NCBI GenBank assembly: GCA_937888925.1
Contig: CALARM010001203.1
Span: forward strand, 1-16,312
DNA from: an uncultured Synergistia bacterium
GTDB taxonomy: Bacteria; Eremiobacterota; SpSt-956; JAKJGF01
Direction: 5' to 3'
Length of the DNA stretch: 16,312 nucleotides
Below the pieces are notes generated by a model. The model made no database searches, was not told the DNA's origin, and worked only from the letters and a program-made list of their open reading frames with translations. Numbering within the stretch: position 1 is the stretch's first letter; each line of letters opens with the position of its first letter. The translations under genes and the position numbers were made by a program. Positions 13,141-16,312 of the stretch are shown one piece after another.

Positions 13141-16086
13141 ATGGTAGGTGGAGTAGGCGGCAAATTTGACAGCGCTTCCATAATGAAAAATATGCAGACT
13201 CTGGGAGCAGGTGCAGCCGGCAGCGCAAAGACAACCCAGGAAGGGCAGCAGCAGATTAAAAGAGCAGGGGAAAACCTGAGCCAGAAGTTGAAAGGCGCAG
13301 AAAAGTCAGACGAAGCCTCCAAACAGGAAGAAGCCAAGAAGAAAAAGGAAAAGGAAAAGAGTGAAGGAGCAGGTACCCTTGGCAGTGAAGCTTTTGTTCC
13401 CAAAGATGAGAAGGAAAAGAAAGACGCCAATATGCAGAAACTTGATCTTCTCAGAGAACAGGCGAAGGAATTCAAGCTTAAAGGTAATTTCCAGAGCGGA
13501 ACAGCTGTAAAAACTCCCGGTAAGGAACGTGTAAAAGGAGAAAAAACACAGCATAAGCCCGGCATGTTTACAGGAACTTTTCAGGCAACAGCTAAAGAAT
13601 CAAAAGAAGCTGCCCAGAGAAGCGGTGCTTTCCAGGCTGCAGGCGGAACTGATTCTGAACTGGAAAAGAAACAGACCCAGCTTGATCAGATGCCCAAATC
13701 ACCGAGACCATCGGTAAGAGGAAAAGCACAGCAAATCGCAAGCTCTCATGAAAACAAGTTCTCAGGGAAAATTGCAAAACCTCACAAGGAAGTGAAACTC
13801 TCAGAATTTAACAAGGTCGCCAGTACAGATAAGGAAGAGATGGAGGAAAGAATGCAGCTTGTGGCTGATAATACTGATATAGAAACCTTCACCTCTACTG
13901 CAAAGGAATCCAGAAAAGCTTCCGATGATGCCCATAGAATGGCTATGGAACTTACGGAAGAGAAAAAGCTTAAAGCTCAGACTGTTACAAGGAAAGAACA
14001 GAGAGATTTTGAAAGAGACGGTATGGGCGACGGTCAGCAGGTGGATTCGGGAAAACTTGAGAAGATCGATAAAATAAAGAAATCCACACCACGTCAGGAC
14101 GCTGCAGAAGCTGCTGCTGATGTGGAAAAGTTTTCCAGAGAGACAGGTGTATCCAAAAGAGCCCTTGCCAGATCAAAGGTAATTGCAAAGACTTTTGTAG
14201 ATGAAACCGATCAGGCTAAAAAAGCAAAAACCACCTCTATGAAGCCTGTGAAAGGTACAAAAGCAGTACATGGTAATGCAACGATAACTCCTATGAAAGA
14301 TATTTCTGATACGAAACATCTGAAACCTCTTGCACAGATTGAAACAGGAAAAGGCTCAACTGAACTTGTAGAAACATCTATTCCTGACAGGGATGGAGAC
14401 GCCAATCTGGAAGATCTCAAGGCTGAACCGATGAAAATGCGTGGAACAAAAGCAGAGCCGAAAGAACTTAAAGATGTTGACAATACAGGTGCAGAAAAGC
14501 TCAGTGCCGGTGTTAAATCAGATGAAGCAAAAGCTGTTACCTATTATAATAACAGAGGAACAGATGCACTGAAACTTGGTGATAAGGAAGCAGCACTCAC
14601 AGCTTTTGATAATGCTCTGACTATTGATCCGAATGACAGTTTTGCTAAAGAACAGAAAGCAAAGATTTTGAGTAACAGCCCGGATATAAATAAGCTCGGA
14701 CCGGATATGACAAGAGCTGCGAACCATTATAATAACAGAGGAACAGATGCTCTACAGTCAGGTGATAAAGAAGGAGCTCTTGCAGCTTTTAATAATACTC
14801 TGAAGATTGACCCGAATAATAGTTTTGCTAAAGAACAGATAGCAAAACTTTCTGGTACTTCAGGTACAGGCGCACTTAATGCAGAGCAGATAAAAACTGT
14901 TACCAGTTATAATAATAGAGGAACAGATGCTCTCAAAGCAGGTAATAAAGATGTGGCACTTGAAGCATTTGGTAATGCCCTCAAGATTGATCCTAATGAT
15001 ACCTTCGCTCTTGAGAATATGGCAAAGACGTTACATAATCAGGGCAAATTTGGCGAATCTGTGCCTTATTACGACAGACTCGTAGAAAGAAGCCCGAATA
15101 ATACAGATGCATGGTTCGGACGGTCAATAGCCCTCAGTGCAGATGATAAGAGATTTGGTGATGCACTGGCATCTTTTGATAAGACTATTTCCCTTGAACC
15201 AAACCATATAGGAGCATGGCAGGAAAAAGGCTTACTCCTGCAGGATATGGGTAAATATGCAGAAGCAGATGTATGTTTGAAAAGAGCCGATTCTCTCAAA
15301 AATCTAAATGGAGTTAATGCTGTCAACCCTCAGGCTGCAGGGCAACTGGCTACTCTTAATGAAAGAGGCATGATGCTTCTCAGACAGGGAAATTTCCAGG
15401 ATGCAAAGGCATGTATTGATGAAGCATTGAGAATGGATCCGAATAATGCAGATGCAAAATATAACAGTATGATGTTTGATGGTGTGGCTGCCCATCGTGC
15501 GCAGAGACCTCAGGATGCTATGGCCCTTTATGACCAGGCTATAGCACTCAATCCGGGTAAAGCGGAAGGATGGTATAGCAAAGGACTTGCACTGGAACAG
15601 CAGAACAGGACAGGTGAAGCTCTTGAGTGCTATAATAGAGCTCTTGACAGAAATCCTCAGTATGCTTCTGCCTGGAAAGGTAAAGGAACTATACTCAAGG
15701 CTCTCGGAAATAATGTTGAAGCAGATCAGTGCTTCCGCAATGCTTCTATGTACGGAGGACAGATGAATAATAATATGAACTCCATAGGAGCACCTTACTG
15801 CGGTGCGTTGTACAATGCTGCTCCCACTATTAATCCTATAGCTCTTAACAATTATTATAATATGTTGAATGCATTCTCTTCAATGTCTCTTATGATGTCC
15901 AGCGTACCTTTCGGTGGACTTATGTTCGGCGGACTCGGTATGATGGGTATGGGAGGATATGGCATGGGACTCGGAGGACTCGGTATGGGACTCGGCATGG
16001 GACTCGGAGGACTCGGCATGGGACTCGGTATGGGACTCGGCATGGGACTCGGTATGGGAATGTATCCGATGTTTCCTTACTTCTAA
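13141..16086 (+). CDS. Large TPR protein with Gly/Met/Leu repeat tail
   Basis: I start it at ATG 13141 (981 aa), eight bases after AAGGAG; the GTG at 13132 lies within that site. Residues 1-460 are hydrophilic, rich in Lys, Glu, Ala and Gln, probably disordered or coiled, with no signal peptide; the start MVGGVGGKFDSASIMK is Gly-rich. From about 463 to 875 there are roughly nine or ten tetratricopeptide repeats, seen as A-DAL--G---AAL-AF--AL-IDPN patterns, the first three nearly identical copies. Residues 880-920 are Asn/Met/Ser-rich and hydrophobic, and 923-981 consist of GMGLGG-type repeats ending MYPMFPYF. TPRs bind partner proteins; the tail could be a membrane-active, aggregating or surface-attachment element. 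It has its own promoter and terminator, so it is a single-gene unit. Function is unknown. Confidence 0.9.
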   Translation: MVGGVGGKFDSASIMKNMQTLGAGAAGSAKTTQEGQQQIKRAGENLSQKLKGAEKSDEASKQEEAKKKKEKEKSEGAGTLGSEAFVPKDEKEKKDANMQKLDLLREQAKEFKLKGNFQSGTAVKTPGKERVKGEKTQHKPGMFTGTFQATAKESKEAAQRSGAFQAAGGTDSELEKKQTQLDQMPKSPRPSVRGKAQQIASSHENKFSGKIAKPHKEVKLSEFNKVASTDKEEMEERMQLVADNTDIETFTSTAKESRKASDDAHRMAMELTEEKKLKAQTVTRKEQRDFERDGMGDGQQVDSGKLEKIDKIKKSTPRQDAAEAAADVEKFSRETGVSKRALARSKVIAKTFVDETDQAKKAKTTSMKPVKGTKAVHGNATITPMKDISDTKHLKPLAQIETGKGSTELVETSIPDRDGDANLEDLKAEPMKMRGTKAEPKELKDVDNTGAEKLSAGVKSDEAKAVTYYNNRGTDALKLGDKEAALTAFDNALTIDPNDSFAKEQKAKILSNSPDINKLGPDMTRAANHYNNRGTDALQSGDKEGALAAFNNTLKIDPNNSFAKEQIAKLSGTSGTGALNAEQIKTVTSYNNRGTDALKAGNKDVALEAFGNALKIDPNDTFALENMAKTLHNQGKFGESVPYYDRLVERSPNNTDAWFGRSIALSADDKRFGDALASFDKTISLEPNHIGAWQEKGLLLQDMGKYAEADVCLKRADSLKNLNGVNAVNPQAAGQLATLNERGMMLLRQGNFQDAKACIDEALRMDPNNADAKYNSMMFDGVAAHRAQRPQDAMALYDQAIALNPGKAEGWYSKGLALEQQNRTGEALECYNRALDRNPQYASAWKGKGTILKALGNNVEADQCFRNASMYGGQMNNNMNSIGAPYCGALYNAAPTINPIALNNYYNMLNAFSSMSLMMSSVPFGGLMFGGLGMMGMGGYGMGLGGLGMGLGMGLGGLGMGLGMGLGMGLGMGMYPMFPYF
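14536..15030 (+). repeat. Three-fold internal duplication in the TPR region
   Basis: Three copies of a unit beginning YNNRGTDAL and containing IDPN start at about 14544, 14727 and 14907, giving periods of 183 and 180 bases. The DNA stays close (for example AGAGGAACAGATGC in all three), which points to recent in-frame duplication of a unit of about 60 aa holding one TPR plus a linker. Confidence 0.8.
15950..16063 (+). repeat. Low-complexity coding repeat, ATGGGACTCGGN units
   Basis: A 12-base unit encoding Met-Gly-Leu-Gly, mixed with six-base GGACTC insertions, repeats to the end of the TPR gene. Codon use is almost fixed (CTC for Leu, GGA before it), so it grew by slippage and is likely to vary in length. 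The opposite strand is open by virtue of the same repeat (Pro/Ser/Met-rich) and is not a gene. Confidence 0.85.
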
Positions 16087-16104
16087 GTAATACTATGTAA
16101 ACAG

Positions 16105-16130
16105 GGGGCACGAAAGTGCCCCTTATTTAA
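16105..16130 (+). terminator. Intrinsic terminator of the TPR gene
   Basis: A perfect seven-pair stem GGGGCAC / GTGCCCC with a GAAA tetraloop (16105-16122) is followed by TTATTTAATTT, 18 bases after the stop codon. This is a strong Rho-independent terminator. Confidence 0.92.
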
Positions 16131-16226
16131 TTTAAAGGTATAGGATTTTTTATTTTTAATGCCGTAAAATAAGGCTTTAGATGAAAATTATGTAGAAGCA
16201 ACTTATCTAAATAATTTAAAGGAAAT

Positions 16227-16244
16227 ATTCGATGTTTATCGAAT
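16227..16244. promoter_or_regulatory. Perfect 7-bp palindrome upstream of the last gene
   Basis: ATTCGAT and ATCGAAT are separated by GTTT, 35 bases before the start codon at 16280, in otherwise AT-rich leader DNA. It could be a dimeric repressor site or a leader stem; the T-rich sequence after it makes a weak terminator also possible. No clear promoter boxes are seen in 16131-16279. Confidence 0.35.
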
Positions 16245-16279
16245 TTTCAATCTTATTTTATTTTCAGGAAGTGTTTTTA

Positions 16280-16312
16280 ATGTCAATATTAATAAAAGAT
16301 GTTACAGCCATA
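16280..16312 (+). CDS. Start of a gene cut by the window end, possibly amidohydrolase-like
   Basis: ATG preceded by AGGAAGTG at nine bases or so begins MSILIKDVTAI and runs off the window. The 'ILIK-VT-I' opening is common at the N-terminus of amidohydrolase/dihydroorotase-type enzymes, where it forms the small beta-sandwich, but 11 residues do not prove it. Confidence 0.45.
   Translation, partial: MSILIKDVTAI

Noticed and set aside
13122..13565. 147-codon minus-strand frame under the TPR gene start
   Set aside because: Ser/Pro/Phe-rich antisense of the Lys/Glu/Ala-rich N-terminus, with no ribosome site of note.
15855..16111. Minus-strand open frames rich in Pro-Ser-Met under the TPR gene tail
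   Set aside because: They are antisense shadows of the Met-Gly-Leu-Gly coding repeat; the 12- and 6-base units are multiples of three and keep all codons open.

Overview
This window is AT-rich bacterial DNA, probably from an uncultured lineage. I see nothing that fixes the phylum. Translation uses Shine-Dalgarno sites and, several times, TTG starts. Intergenic spaces carry heptanucleotide tandem repeats. A strip of toxin-antitoxin genes, transposase fragments and gene remnants marks the middle as an accessory, rearranged region.

Layout. (a) 14-4457, minus strand, read right to left: a BrnT/BrnA-like toxin-antitoxin pair whose toxin is broken by a one-base frameshift, a HicB-like antitoxin, two small unknown proteins (63 and 39 aa), a 238-aa helical protein ('A1'), a 436-aa protein with two cyclic-nucleotide-binding domains ('B1', start overlapping the A1 stop), and a 417-aa low-complexity, effector-like protein. 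(b) 4474-5896: an XRE-type antitoxin remnant, an intact HTH/PIN (VapBC-like) toxin-antitoxin pair with its own promoter, then fragments of a TnpB transposase, of the 417-aa gene and of unrecognised coding sequence. (c) 6020-8562, plus strand: a second A/B pair ('A2', 'B2'), paralogous to A1/B1. (d) 8598-9076: an orphan AbrB-type antitoxin joined to a transposase remnant. (e) 9109-11967: a 952-aa soluble protein made of two copies of the FlhA/SctV cytoplasmic domain, each followed by HEAT-like helices, with no membrane part. (f) 11962-12956: heptamer repeats on both sides of a prepilin-like gene. (g) 13141-16086: a large TPR protein with a charged N-terminal half and a Gly/Met/Leu repeat tail, its own promoter and a strong terminator. 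(h) From 16280: the first 11 codons of another gene.

How it may work together (inference). The A/B pairs look like cyclic-nucleotide receptors built on a shared helical module: the B2 N-terminus appears to contain a whole A-like domain, and the B1 N-terminus its first half. The FlhA-C-like protein lies downstream of A2/B2 on the same strand, separated only by mobile debris. In type III export systems the FlhA cytoplasmic ring docks chaperone-substrate complexes, so a membrane-free tandem version next to cyclic-nucleotide receptors and an effector-like protein could be a regulated adaptor or sorting platform. Genome-wide co-occurrence would test this. The clearest novelties are the tandem FlhA-C/HEAT protein and the duplicated A/B receptor cassette.
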